The position numbers were made by a program, and so were the translations under genes. A stretch of 64,000 nt of DNA from Branchipolynoe longqiensis (taxonomy: Eukaryota > Annelida > Polychaeta > Phyllodocida > Polynoidae), in contig CM059200.1 of assembly GCA_030323885.1 (NCBI GenBank), forward strand, positions 769,436 to 833,435, read 5' to 3'. Shown here piece by piece: positions 54,365 through 64,000 of the stretch. Each line of letters starts with the position of its first letter. Positions within the stretch are counted from its first letter, which is position 1. The notes under the pieces were generated by a model that was not told the DNA's origin, did no database searches, and was given only the letters and a program-made list of their open reading frames with translations.

Positions 54365-54700
54365 CTGATACTCTAACATACATAAATACATAGAGACATA
54401 TAGCCATGCATACATACATAAATATACACAACCTTATAGCCATACATACATGCATACAAACATACAGACATATACACAGACATATAGCCATGCATACACA
54501 CATAAATACATACAGACATATACACCGACATATAGCCATGCATACATACATACATATACACAGACATATAGCCATACATACATAAATACATACAGACCTA
54601 TACACAGAGCTATAGCCATACATACATACATACAGCCATATACACAGATATATAGCCATACATACATACATACATACATCCATCATCATCATCATCATCA
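54365..54700. repeat. (CATA)n/CAGACATATAGC microsatellite and (CAT)n
   Basis: Tetranucleotide array with interspersed 'agacatatagccatgcata', ending in (CAT)n that belongs to the LT element. Confidence 0.95.
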
Positions 54701-55190
54701 TCATGCTGTCAGTCGCGATGCAACAAAGACTGCTTTCATAACTTGACTGCTGCTCTCCATTTAGCTCTCTGCTGTGAGAGTTGCGTCCATGAGTCGGTCT
54801 TAATGTCTCTCACTCTCAGCTTCAGGTTTCTCTTGATGGTATAACATTTCATGAAAGCTGCCTGCAAAAGTGTTGAAGTGTTGCTGGCTTTTGCAAGTTA
54901 CCAGCGGCACTCTCTCAGGGAGCAAATAGAGGTTTCACACTGGCAAGAACATGTCAAGACAGGCGCAAAACTATTTGTCCCTGCAGTGGCTGGTCGGGTG
55001 ATGTTGGGAGTTCCATACATCAACCGCCCTTAATGGTGCCACAGTGACATGGTTTTCTGTTTAGGGTTTGCTCCCTTAGCCTTCGGTTCTGTCAAGAACC
55101 TGTACCACAAGGCAATGGTTTACAACTCTGCAAGGCAGGAGCGTCAAACTCCCTGAGGTATTGCTATACCTGCAATACCTGCATATACAC
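54681..55190 (-). mobile_element. LINE-tail non-autonomous family (LT), copy 2
   Basis: (CAT)n, then LINE 3' sequence ('tcgcgatgcaacaaagactg'), then the unique LT body, ending 'gcaatacctgcatat'. Plus-strand frame M-K-A-A-C-K at 54851-55033 (60 codons). Confidence 0.75.
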
Positions 55191-55272
55191 TGATATATAG
55201 CCATACATACATACATACATATAGACATACATACATTTAGACATATATACATCCACTTAGACCAACAAAAAT

Positions 55273-55693
55273 GCAAGTATAACCCTGTTAAGCCAAACTT
55301 GAAGGGAACCTAGAAATTTGTTTGGATTAACCGATCATTGGTTTAACCGAGCTTTGGCTTTGACTTTGAGTAAGCGTGTATTGCACATGTAATATACAAT
55401 GTATATCCAGACTTTTTTCGGCAGCCCGGCAAAATACTACCATTTATCATATAACAAAGTTGCTGCGGTCTCAGATGACCTTATAATCACATGAAAGTTT
55501 GGTTTAACCATACCGGAAGTGGTCTGGGGTCCGACAATTTTGTTTTGATTAATCGATAATTTGGATTAACCGACTTTGGTTAAACCAACTTTTTTATATG
55601 ATAAATGGTAGTATTTTGCCGGGCCGGCAAAAAAAGTTTGGATTAACTGATCGCTTGGTTTAACAGAGCTTGGTTTAATGGGGTTATACTGTA
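55273..55693. mobile_element. MITE-C copy, enlarged
   Basis: 'agtataaccctgttaagcc' left and 'ttaatggggttatactgta' right. Interior has four 'ggattaaccgat/ggtttaacc' blocks, suggesting two tandem or nested copies. Confidence 0.75.
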
Positions 55694-55930
55694 ATATTAT
55701 ATACAATGTACAATATTGTTAGCATTACTTTACCGCTACTGCCCAGCAGAAACAAATCTCAAACAATCTCCCTACCAAATTTTGTCACCATTTTATCAGT
55801 TCTAAGGGACTTTAACGCATAGCGCCTACAGTGAAGGATAGTGCTGCGAGGGACAACCACCGCACTTGCAGTCCTTAAAACACGCCGGGTTGCAGCTTCA
55901 GTCCCTTCAGAGGGACCAGCAGACAGGGAC

Positions 55931-56575
55931 TTAAAACTACAAAGTCCGATGGTTTTCAGTTTGTGCCATTTACTGAGATAAATCCATTATATTAATCATT
56001 ACAATCAATTTTACCTTAGCGATATAGCGATATAGCGAATGGTAGACAGGAAGTGTGAACACTTATTTGTCTCTCTTTTCTTTTTTTTTTGGAGACATTA
56101 GTTGTCCCAAGCAAGGGAAATCCCAGTCACAGACGACTGGACTTCCCCACTCCACTGCTGGTCGATAGAAAGCCCGGGCCTACACTTTTACCGACCCAAG
56201 GGATTTTTAACCTCCCACACCACATAGACATGGTATGAGAGCAACCGGCCTTTGATGACGCTGTAAGTTATACACAGTGGTGGAAATCCAAATTGGCAGA
56301 GCTGGGGGCACGGGGAATCGAACTGCTGACCCTCAGATTAGGAGTCTGACCTAGAAAAAAGTCAGACACTCTAACCACTCCGCCACAGAGAACGCTACCC
56401 GCCACAGAGAACGCCACAGTTTGAAGTAACTTATTTTAAATGGCTACCTTTGGAGATATTTTATATGAAAACATGGCAAATTAATGACGCCATAGGGTTC
56501 AGAAGAAATAGCTTCTATTAAATTGACTTAAAGATGCATAGTTCGATGAAGCATCAACTTTTCAAAACCATAAAA
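55931..56575. mobile_element. MITE-A copy interrupted by SINE-A
   Basis: 'cttaaaactacaaagtccga' at the left, 'aaagatgcatagttcgatga' at the right. SINE-A at 56092-56395. Confidence 0.65.
56092..56395 (-). mobile_element. SINE-A copy
   Basis: Reverse orientation, tRNA head at the right (CCGCCACAGAGAACGC). A 22-bp repeat of that head follows at 56398-56416. Confidence 0.85.
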
Positions 56576-56634
56576 CTCACCTAGATTTGATTCTACATGT
56601 GGAACTTAGATACTCGTGCATTTATTAAGCACAG

Positions 56635-56955
56635 TGTTCTCTGTGGCAGAGTGGTTAGAGTGTCTGACGTTTTTCTAGGTCGGACTCCTAATCTGAAAGT
56701 ACGTGGTTCGATTCCCTGTGCCCCCCCCCCCACCTCTGCCAATTTGGATTTCCACCGCTGTGTATACCTTACAGTGTCATCAAAGGCCAGTTGCTCTCAT
56801 ACCATGTCTATGTGGTGTGGGAGGTTAAAAGTCCCTTGGTTGGTAAAAGTGTAGGCTTGGGCTTTCTATCGACAAACTGTCTAATGGTGAAAACAAGTCT
56901 ATTCAGACTTATCCATGATAGGCAGCATAAATCAATAAGATTGTTTAAATATGAA
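56635..56955 (+). mobile_element. SINE-A copy
   Basis: TGTTCTCTGTGGCAGAGTGG start and GGTTCGATTCCCTGTGCCC B box. Opposite orientation to the copy 240 bp upstream. Confidence 0.85.
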
Positions 56956-57099
56956 AAAAAAATGTGTTGCCACATGGAAGGGCACTTTGAGTCAATCTAG
57001 TGAACTTGTTACAGGATAGGCCTATGGTGTCAAAGTGTTGGCATATTTACCTAAATTAATAAGGCACATTTGCGCGTCAAGTATCTCAAAAGTTAGACA

Positions 57100-57425
57100 T
57101 TTAATGTAAAAGTTACTTCAAACTAAAGTAACGTAGATCATAACAATCAATTTCATATATTTATCGCAGAAAAATGACAGAAACTCAAAACCATCGGACT
57201 ATGCAACTTTAATGCATCATTCTGTGCAGCAACAAATATCTTAAAAGGTGCACCAATATTTAAAGCTGCACAGTCCGATGAAGTATCAAATTATCAACAC
57301 CAAATTAATTATCTAGATTTGATTCTACATATCTAACTTAGATACTAATGCACTTAGTAAGCCTGTGTTGCCACATAGAAGGTAATACTGAGCCAATTTA
57401 ATGGAACCTGTTGCTGCAGAAGCCT
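57100..57425. mobile_element. MITE-A partial copies, head to tail
   Basis: 'actatgcaactttaatgcat' closes one copy (57212) and 'aaagctgcacagtccgatga' (57262) opens the next. The second is cut at 57427 by F8 and resumes at 58191. Confidence 0.65.
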
Positions 57426-57427
57426 CT

Positions 57428-58190
57428 GGGGCTGTATGCACCAATCGGTGATAGGCTTAGCCGGAGCTAAGGCGCTAGCCGCGGAAAGCTACCTCGGGGT
57501 AGCGGCGGGTTGGAGAGATGTGTGAATCGGTATGCACCAATGTTCTAGCGGGACGGATAGCTAACCGTGAGTTTATTTATAGATTTGGGAATTCCCTCCA
57601 GTTGACAATATGAATATCGCCGCCAATGCAGCGGGAGCGTTAATAACGGTTCGATTTTATGGTTAATTTGATAAGATTTCACTTATTGCGTATGTAATTC
57701 TGTTAAATATGACAGCATTGAATAGATTTGGGCCTAATATATTGCCGTCGTTTCGGCAGCGATGGCGGCGGCCATTTTTAGTTGATGTTGGACAGTATGG
57801 ACAGTATGGATATTGATGTCGCTGCGGAGGTGGCGATTTGTTTACTTTACATTCGTCGATTCGACAATATGAATAACGCCGCCAATGCGGCGGGAGCGTT
57901 AATAACGGTTCGATTTTAGGGTTAATTTAATGAAATTTCACGAATTGCCTATGTAATTCTGTTAAATATGATCGCATTCAATAGATTTGGCTATAATATA
58001 TCGGTGGCCGCCACACTAACCTACGCGGCTTGCAGTTAAACATCTTTTGAAACTGGGGTAGCTTAGCCAAGGCGGTTAGTTGGCAGTTAGCGCTAACTCC
58101 GATTGGTGCATACCGATTTGACACATTTAGCCGTGCGGGGCTACCTTAGCCGAGGTTAAGGCCCTAACTCCGATTGGTGCATACGGCCCC
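57428..58190. mobile_element. foldback element F8, nested in MITE-A
   Basis: GGGGCTGTATGCACCAATCG + G pairs with CCGATTGGTGCATACGGCCCC. Interior has two copies of 'gcgggagcgttaataacgg' + 'ttcgattttagggttaattt'. The host MITE reads 'gaagcctctgg' / 'tgtcagagttgcgg' on either side. Confidence 0.85.
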
Positions 58191-58458
58191 TGGTGTCAGA
58201 GTTGCGGTATGCTTGCCAAAACTAATTTGACAAGTTTATACTTCAAGTACCTCAAGAGCTAGCCATTTAAGAGAAAAGTTACTTCAAGCTAAACTAGTCA
58301 GGTAGATTGTGACAATCAATTAAATATATTTATCTCAGAAAAATGACTGAAACTCAAAACCATCGGACTATGCACCTTTAATATGGACACGGAGAATCAA
58401 ATCTAGATAAGTATTTTGGTTTTGAAAATGTGGTTTCATCGGACTGTGCAGCTTTAAT
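58191..58458. mobile_element. MITE-A remainder
   Basis: 'cttgccaaaactaatttgac', then 'ctcaaaaccatcggactatg' and a further partial end at 58455 ('ggactgtgcagctttaat'). Confidence 0.65.
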
Positions 58459-58485
58459 AGAGCTATTCTTGTTACTCACTGACCA

Positions 58486-58821
58486 GACGGGGTGGCCGAA
58501 TGAGTTGAGCATCCGTCTCCTCTTTTGGGAGATCGGGGTATCCGAACCTTCATAGGTTTGTACCCTGGCCGAGTCAAACCAATGACTTAAAAACTGATAC
58601 TTGTCACTTCCTAGACAGGCACTCGGCATTATTAGGATAGGGCAAGGACTGCTTGGCTCAGTGTCAGGATAAGGTGACTGAATGGGATATCGGTCATGAT
58701 GCCAGTGGCCTGATTTCCCAGCACTATAAAGTCACCATGGATGTGCACTGTCACAAGTCGGTACCCGTCCTGATATGACCTTAGATGTTGCTAGGACGTA
58801 AAACAACAACAAACAAACAAA
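58486..58821 (+). mobile_element. SINE-B copy next to agrin exon 58832
   Basis: tRNA-like head GGTGGCCGAATGAGTTGAGC, body, tail 'tgctaggacgtaaaacaac' with (AAAC)n. Its last base is ~10 bp from the splice donor at 58830. Confidence 0.85.
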
Positions 58822-58831
58822 TGCTACTCAC

Positions 58832-58934
58832 TGCAGAGGCCGTTGTACTTCTTGATGATGTAAGTCCGCTTCTCACAGCTTTCAGACTTCAGCTTACAGT
58901 CGTTTGTATACGAAATGCCGTCACTCGCACAAAC
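58832..58934 (-). CDS. AGRN: agrin exon: C-terminal half of a Kazal/follistatin domain (most 5' exon in window)
   Basis: Agrin is a secreted heparan sulfate proteoglycan of basement membranes whose N-terminal half is a row of follistatin-like (FS) domains. The 103-bp exon starts after an acceptor ending CCCTTCAG (phase 0) and ends before GTGAGTAG (phase 1). It reads V-C-A-S-D-G-I-S-Y-T-N-D-C, the Kazal signature, then a Cys-rich tail ending Y-N-G-L-C. The usual G of VCGSDG is replaced by A. The matching EGF-like half exon must lie upstream, beyond the right edge or unrecognised in 58935-64000. By counting domains leftward this is probably FS5 in vertebrate numbering (inference). A SINE tail ends about 10 bp from the donor. 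Confidence 0.88.
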
Positions 58935-58939
58935 CTGAA

Positions 58940-59445
58940 GGGAGTCAAAGAAAACACGTCATCAGCACTGGGACAAAATTGCTCCTTTTTTTTAATGAAA
59001 TAAATCTTTTTAAACCACCTGAAATGAAAGAAAACTATATCAAAACCACAGTAGAATAGATGTGTACTGCCTGGGATTGCACTTGATTTGCTGGGGGGGG
59101 GTTGAGGAGGAACTGCCACCAGCTCTTCCTTCATCCTCCCCTCAGACGCTCGCCTCAGGCCTTGTTCACCCAAAGCGCCACCTGTCGCCTCCCATCAGAA
59201 TCTGCCACTGCACTGCTGCCAACCTCGCCACTCCTCCAACAACCGGGATGTCCTACTCAACTCTTCCACCCACCCACCTGACTTCTCCTGTAGCGTTATT
59301 CCTGTACATCGCTTTACCTGAAACTCTGCCTTAAGCCGGTTGTCCTGTAGTCTCTTGTTATTTGCTTATGAACTAAAATATTATGTCTGATTATGCTTAG
59401 GTTCCTTTAGGAAATTTATCCGATTAATCTAATTCATGAATTACC
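58940..59445. other. intron, no recognisable feature
   Basis: Contains an 8-G run (59093) and a 90-codon frame without motifs. No second half of the Kazal domain was found. Confidence 0.35.
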
Positions 59446-59846
59446 CTTAACCATCATGAACAAACCATCAACACACCGAACATCCTACACAACTATCAAT
59501 CTGTTTAAACACATCGAACATTATATAAGACAGACAAAATGTCTTGTCAACTCTGAACTTAACTTGTTTTATAAGAGAAAAAATGTAACCCACAACGATT
59601 ATTTGAGTTGCCCCGAGTATACACCTTCTACTCAGTGCTGCTCCTCATTTTTGCATGAACTACAGTGACTGTTGCTGTACATTATACAGCAGGAGCCACT
59701 CCCTTAATTCTACAGGATCGGTGCTGTAACTAATACAGCACTGATCAAACTTATTCTAATAGTAAGACGGCCGGAAGACCAGTGCCCTGGCACTGACAAA
59801 TGTCATGTTCAGATGAATAAATACTTTACCAAAAAAAAAAAAAAAA
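59446..59846 (+). mobile_element. repeat family R, copy 2
   Basis: Collinear with 15446-15852 and ends in the same 'gatgaataaatactttacc' + A17 tail. Confidence 0.75.
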
Positions 59847-59896
59847 TGTAACAGATACTGGGCTTAACAATCTTAGTCTTTTTAATTTGTTTTATT

Positions 59897-60118
59897 TTAC
59901 ATTAGTTGTTTAAGCAGGGGAAATTTCAATCGCGGACGACTGCTCTTCCTCATTCCACTGCTCCTTGCCCTATCCTAATAATGCCGAACACCTGGCTAGG
60001 AAGCGCCAATTATCAATGTTTAAGTCATTGGTTTGACTCGACCAGTATTCGAACCCACGATTCCATGATCTACCAACATGGGAGACGGACGCTCTAACTC
60101 ATTCGCCCATCCCATCTG
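59897..60118 (-). mobile_element. SINE-B copy
   Basis: Reverse copy: 'tgccctatcctaataatgcc' body, 'gactcgaccagtattcgaac' B-box complement, head near 60110. Confidence 0.8.
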
Positions 60119-60119
60119 G

Positions 60120-60345
60120 TTGTGTTTATACCCTTGAACTTGGATGCATATTCTATGTCTTTGTTCAAAGTCTACCATTTAGATGATTATAATATACTTA
60201 ACCATCTCGAATTACTGTTGACATAACTGCTTTTCTGACTTACTCTTGTACCTATAATTATATACAACTTAGGGGTTTAATAAATCGACTCTCATTGCTT
60301 GTCGTGTCTTGAATTATGGAACCCAATTATATCTCCACAAACAAG
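60120..60345. other. possible LTR-like 3' segment
   Basis: 'ggtttaataaatcgactctc' (poly(A) signal) then 'cttgtcgtgtcttgaattat', paralleling 60830-60880. No paired copy. Confidence 0.25.
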
Positions 60346-60559
60346 TACATCCGGGCACTCATTGCTTCAACAATGTGATCCGCAAATAGAATCCCCTACT
60401 TTACGGATGAAGTAATTCGATAAAGGTTAATGCATGGAATAGAAAAATGTCAGAACTGAGAGCCCACATTGTCACCCACCCACCCACCCACCCTCCCACC
60501 CACATTCACAGGTCAAGTGTGCGGGCGTAATCTGATAAAGCTACAGAATAAGATAAGTG

Positions 60560-60890
60560 CCTAAAGTGAGCAGGTGGCGACACCACACCCGCGCGCTAGT
60601 ATCCGCCACTTATACCGGTGACCCACTCTGACGTCACTTCCGGCCCGCCGCCCCCGAGGACGGCACTTCACCACCAGACGCCGAACCGACAAAACCACCC
60701 GCCTTTTCTCACCGCCCCACCCGACCCTACTATAAGACATTTGACTTCATAGGCTTGAGTGCCCGGATCCCGCAGAGACTCAAACTTACTACCTTCATTG
60801 AACTTGACCTATGATCTTGTGAACTTAGATTAAATAAAATCCCATACTATGTAGTCCCGTGTTGTGTCCTGAATTACCTGATACAACATG
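60560..60890 (+). mobile_element. candidate solo LTR
   Basis: TATA-like 'ccctactataagac' (60726), AATAAA at 60833, and a 3' end 'gtgttgtgtcctgaattacc' + 'tgatacaacatgg', as in LTR/gypsy 3' ends. No second copy or target duplication shown. Confidence 0.3.
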
Positions 60891-61524
60891 GAACAGGGCT
60901 GGGTTGCTAGGTTACCAGGTGGTGACCATAGTGGTGAAGCTGCGGAACTAATCAGCTAGGATGGCAACAGGATGATGGTAGCTAAGGTGGATTTGTGCGA
61001 ATACACCCCAAATAATGGATTGTCTTCACGTGACGTCACAACATCCATAATTATCTGTGGGTGCTTTCGCAATCATGCTACCCAAAGACGACACCAACCT
61101 CAGGCCTATATCAGTCTGTACAGTATATAGCACCACAGTGAGCCTAGCCACCAATTGTGTGTGTTTTACCCAGATTATTTTATCTCTATTATAAAATAAA
61201 TTACTACAGAAATATGAATATATTATGGTAAAATTCACGAGCATGTCTATGTAACGTCGATTTCACTTTGTATAACTGTTTAAAAGTATGAAATAATAAA
61301 TGAACAACAGCTTACAGGGCAATAGTAAATTAGCCTTAGTGATGATTGTCTATGTTTCGCCCCAGACTACTTGGCCTTTATTATAAAATAACATACCACC
61401 GAAATATAGAGAAGTGTTATTTAAATTTTACCTCCATGGTTATTTAACGACAAATTTACTTTCTGTATATCTTTGCAAGTCGATACGCTACGTACAAGAA
61501 GGTTTTTCAATTGCTGCATTATAC

Positions 61525-61640
61525 ATCATTTATATATATATATATATATATATATATCTATATATATATATCAAAAACAAAATATATATATATGAAATGG
61601 GCGAGACTATATATATATATATATATATACAGTAAAACCT
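61525..61640. repeat. AT microsatellite
   Basis: (TA)n runs at 61531-61570 and 61605-61628, the latter abutting MITE-B. Confidence 0.95.
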
Positions 61641-61809
61641 CTCTAACCGACCACCTGCACAGATCGACCACTCCCCTATATTGATCGCTTTATTTGGGTC
61701 CCAACAGTAACATCGTAACCATATTTTAACTCCCTAAACCGACCACCTCCCTAAATGGACCATTTAAAGTCGGTCCCAAAGTTGGTCGATTTATAGAGGT
61801 TTTACTGTA
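61628..61809. mobile_element. MITE-B copy 2
   Basis: TACAGTAAAACCTCTCTAAC and TATAGAGGTTTTACTGTA terminal inverted repeats, 'ttgatcgctttatttgggtc' interior, inverted relative to 1691-1859. Confidence 0.85.
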
Positions 61810-62394
61810 TATATATACATATATATATGTGATGTATAACGCATTATACAAGTATAAATACTAATGGAACATATATACTTTACAACTTCCTCCATTGGCA
61901 CATTGGTGGAATGCCCCCCCACCCCCCACCCCCGCCCGCTGTCGGGAAATCCGGCCCGACAATGCAATGGGGGAGGCTCAAGCGGCCTGGACCTCGGCCT
62001 AGTCTGCAATGAGCTTAGAGTGGCAGCACTATAAAATCACTATAATCACAAGTCATTACCCGTCCAGATATTGCTCGTACAACAACAAAAAACACCCAAA
62101 ATATCAAACTAAAACCCCCTGCTCGTCGCGTTATTGGTGACCCAGACCCCTTCATCTTCCACCTCGTCGCCCCCGACTAGCGCCGCTGATGGCGCCCCCT
62201 GCTGACATATACATTAACCAATGCCAATTGGCAACACCAGGCGGCGGCAGTGGACGAGTCCATTACGAGGGGACGCCGCTGGGTGGCGCCGGGTGCAGCC
62301 GGGTCGCTGGTAGAAGCATTAAGGGGTGCTCATATCGGCCAACACCCACAGAGGTTAGATACACCCCCCAACCCCGCCCTACAAGCGTGCACAA

Positions 62395-62545
62395 CACCTT
62401 AACAACCGCAGAACACTCTTAGGAAAGTGGAAAACACCTTTAACAAAGTGGAGACCACCTTTAAGAAGTGGATAACAGCTGTAACAAGTAGAGAATACCT
62501 TTAAGAAGAGAACACCTTTTAAAAGTGGAGAACACATCATGGCGA
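62395..62545. repeat. degenerate ~19-bp array (aacacctttaagaagtgga)
   Basis: About seven units between unique sequence and the LT element. Confidence 0.7.
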
Positions 62546-62604
62546 CTTTATGGTGCTGCCCCACTGGGAAATCTAGCCACCAGCACCATGACCTGATATC
62601 ACAA

Positions 62605-63085
62605 ATCATCATCATCATCATACTGTCGGTCGTGATGTGACAAAGACTGCTTTCGTTACTTGACTGCCGCTCTCCATTTAGCTCTCTGCTGTGAGAGTTG
62701 CGTCCATGAGTCGGTCTTAATATCTCTCAGCTTTAGGTTTCTACATTTCATGAAAGCTGCTTGCAAAGGTGTTGAAGTGCTGCTGGCTCTTGCAAGTTAC
62801 CAGAGGCTGTCTCTCAGGGAGCAAATAGAAGTTTCACACCGGCAAGAACATGTCAAGCCAGGCGCAAAACTATTTGTGCCTGCAGTGGCTGGTCGGGAGA
62901 TGTTGGGAGTTCCATACATCAACTGCCCTTAATGCTGCCACAGTGACATGGTTTTCTGTTTAGGGTTTGCTCCCTTAGCCTTCGGTTCTGTCAAGAACCT
63001 GTACCACAAGGCAGTGGTTTACAACTCTGCAGGGCAGGGGCGTCAAACTCCCTGAGGTATTGCTATACCTGCAATACCTGCACAC
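62605..63085 (-). mobile_element. LINE-tail non-autonomous family (LT), copy 3
   Basis: (CAT)n, 'tgatgtgacaaagactgctt', LT body, ending 'tgctatacctgcaatacctg'. Plus-strand frame M-K-A-A-C-K-G-V-E-V ending at 62932. Confidence 0.75.
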
Positions 63086-63089
63086 ACAG

Positions 63090-63268
63090 TCACATTATCC
63101 TGACACTGAGCTAACCAGTCATTGCCCTATCCTAATAATGCCACGCGCTAGGCTAGGTAGCGACAAGTATCAATTTTCTAAGTCATTGGTTTGACTCGGC
63201 TGGGATTCGAACTCCCGACCTTCCACACGGGAAGCCTGCGCTCTACTGATTCGGCCAGCACGTCCGGT
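63090..63268 (-). mobile_element. SINE-B copy, partial
   Basis: 'attgccctatcctaataatg', 'gactcggctgggattcgaac', and the head 'gattcggccagcacgtccgg'. Confidence 0.75.
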
Positions 63269-63299
63269 AGAATTGAAACATATGACACTTTGACTAACA

Positions 63300-63490
63300 A
63301 TACATTTCACCCAGAGGTGAGTGAGTGAGTAATCGGGCTTTAGGTCCAAGCTATAGCTAATGCTATATCATGGCGGGTTTACATAGTGCTGCCGGCCTGG
63401 TATACCGTGTTGCCGGCATAATGCCCCGATATCCGACTCAGTAACATTATCGTGATATTTAGTCATCCAGCCATTGCTGTGGTTAGGTAA
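63300..63490 (+). mobile_element. possible SINE body
   Basis: 'tgctgccggcctggtatacc' and 'aatgccccgatatccgactc' + 'agtaacattatcgtgat' echo the SINE-B body, but it is diverged. Confidence 0.35.
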
Positions 63491-63494
63491 TGAC

Positions 63495-64000
63495 AAAAAA
63501 TGGACCAAATAACCATAATTCCAAAATTGTCCATGACTAACGCAGTTAACAAGAGCCAGCCACGCAGTCTAGTGTCTCAGACGAATCTAAATTAAAAGTA
63601 AGTGACTTATAATATATACATTGAGAAACACTAGGCCTACTATTCCTAATGAAGCTTTCTATAATAACCTCATAAACAAACTTTTTTTTCATCTGATAGT
63701 TACGATTAGTCAGTAGTAAAGAAAAATTAACAGTTAAGGGAGTGAAAACAAGTAAATGAATTCTGTAGTTTATTATAGATATATCTACATTTGTGTGTTT
63801 TCAAAACCTTTATAAATAATAATTAAAATTCTGTGGTTCTCAAGCCAATGACAATTGATATTTAAAAATGTCATTCTATTCAATGGTTATCAAAAGCCGC
63901 GGGAACCCTGTCGCTAACTGCATATGTGAAATCTGACAAAACGAATGCCACAGCCACATATGCTTGCCACATATGCTTTCTGCATATGCTTGTTGTATAT
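63495..64000. other. intron or upstream sequence, no recognisable feature
   Basis: AT-rich. The final ~100 bases repeat CATATG words ('ccacatatgcttgccacata'), possibly the start of another foldback cut by the window edge. Confidence 0.3.

Noticed and set aside
54267..54704. 145-codon frame rich in Tyr/Met/Cys/Val
   Set aside because: Translation of the (CATA)n microsatellite.
59062..59334. 90-codon plus-strand frame
   Set aside because: Low-complexity Pro/Leu/Thr sequence without motif in an intron.

Overview
The window is animal (metazoan) genomic DNA, not prokaryotic. It holds the middle of one protein-coding gene on the minus strand, an agrin orthologue, in ten small exons joined by canonical GT-AG introns. 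The rest is intron packed with tRNA-derived SINEs, LINE pieces, foldback MITEs, minisatellites and two unusual non-autonomous retroelements. The exon sequences match vertebrate agrin domain by domain, but the repeats and the very repetitive introns point to a marine invertebrate. I cannot name the species. One SINE core (17030-17303) resembles cores I associate with molluscs, which is a weak hint at a lophotrochozoan.

Agrin reads from right to left. The order is: the C-terminal half of a Kazal/follistatin (FS) domain (58832-58934); an FS domain split over 44375-44469 and 35225-35339; a whole FS domain in one exon (34040-34255); an FS domain split over 28730-28847 and 24040-24152; an extra six-cysteine module (18645-18791); the short CC-P-D-G module (14105-14197); and two laminin-EGF modules (3553-3714, 1976-2116). 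All exon junctions agree in phase. The heparan-sulfate attachment motif between FS7 and FS8 of vertebrate agrin appears to be conserved here and is split by the 34040/28847 intron. Neither the 5' nor the 3' end of the gene is inside the window.

Six of the ten exons have a tandem array that begins at, or includes, one of their splice sites. In two cases (2041-2484 and 3634-4776) the array carries extra copies of the acceptor plus the first ~77 bp of the exon.

Mobile DNA stands out in three ways. (1) At 25257-28187 there is a GC-rich element with an A1-ORF-B1-A2-B2 layout. These split direct repeats are typical of Ngaro/PAT-type DIRS retrotransposons. It encodes only a gag-like protein and has landed inside a minisatellite. 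(2) Three copies of a ~503-bp TRIM-like element (10344, 12000, 41721) have 182-bp TG..CA terminal repeats, 4-bp target duplications, a candidate primer-binding site and a polypurine tract. Each terminal repeat contains a tRNA-Gln-like sequence with A and B boxes. (3) A set of foldback elements (8872, 16319, 37848, 40559, 41150, 41313, 46104, 48475, 52731, 57428) keep matching arms within each element while the arms differ between elements. A 5'-truncated LINE at 10203-13003 hosts two of the TRIM copies.

Region by region: 1-14 kb, laminin-EGF exons, duplicated arrays, LINE plus TRIMs; 14-24 kb, CC and six-cysteine exons, SINEs, MITEs; 24-29 kb, FS exons around the DIRS-like element; 29-36 kb, minisatellites, AT-rich DNA and FS exons; 36-44 kb, foldbacks and SINEs; 44-51 kb, FS half exon, arrays and a broken gag; 51-64 kb, foldbacks, LINE tails, SINEs and the most 5' exon seen.
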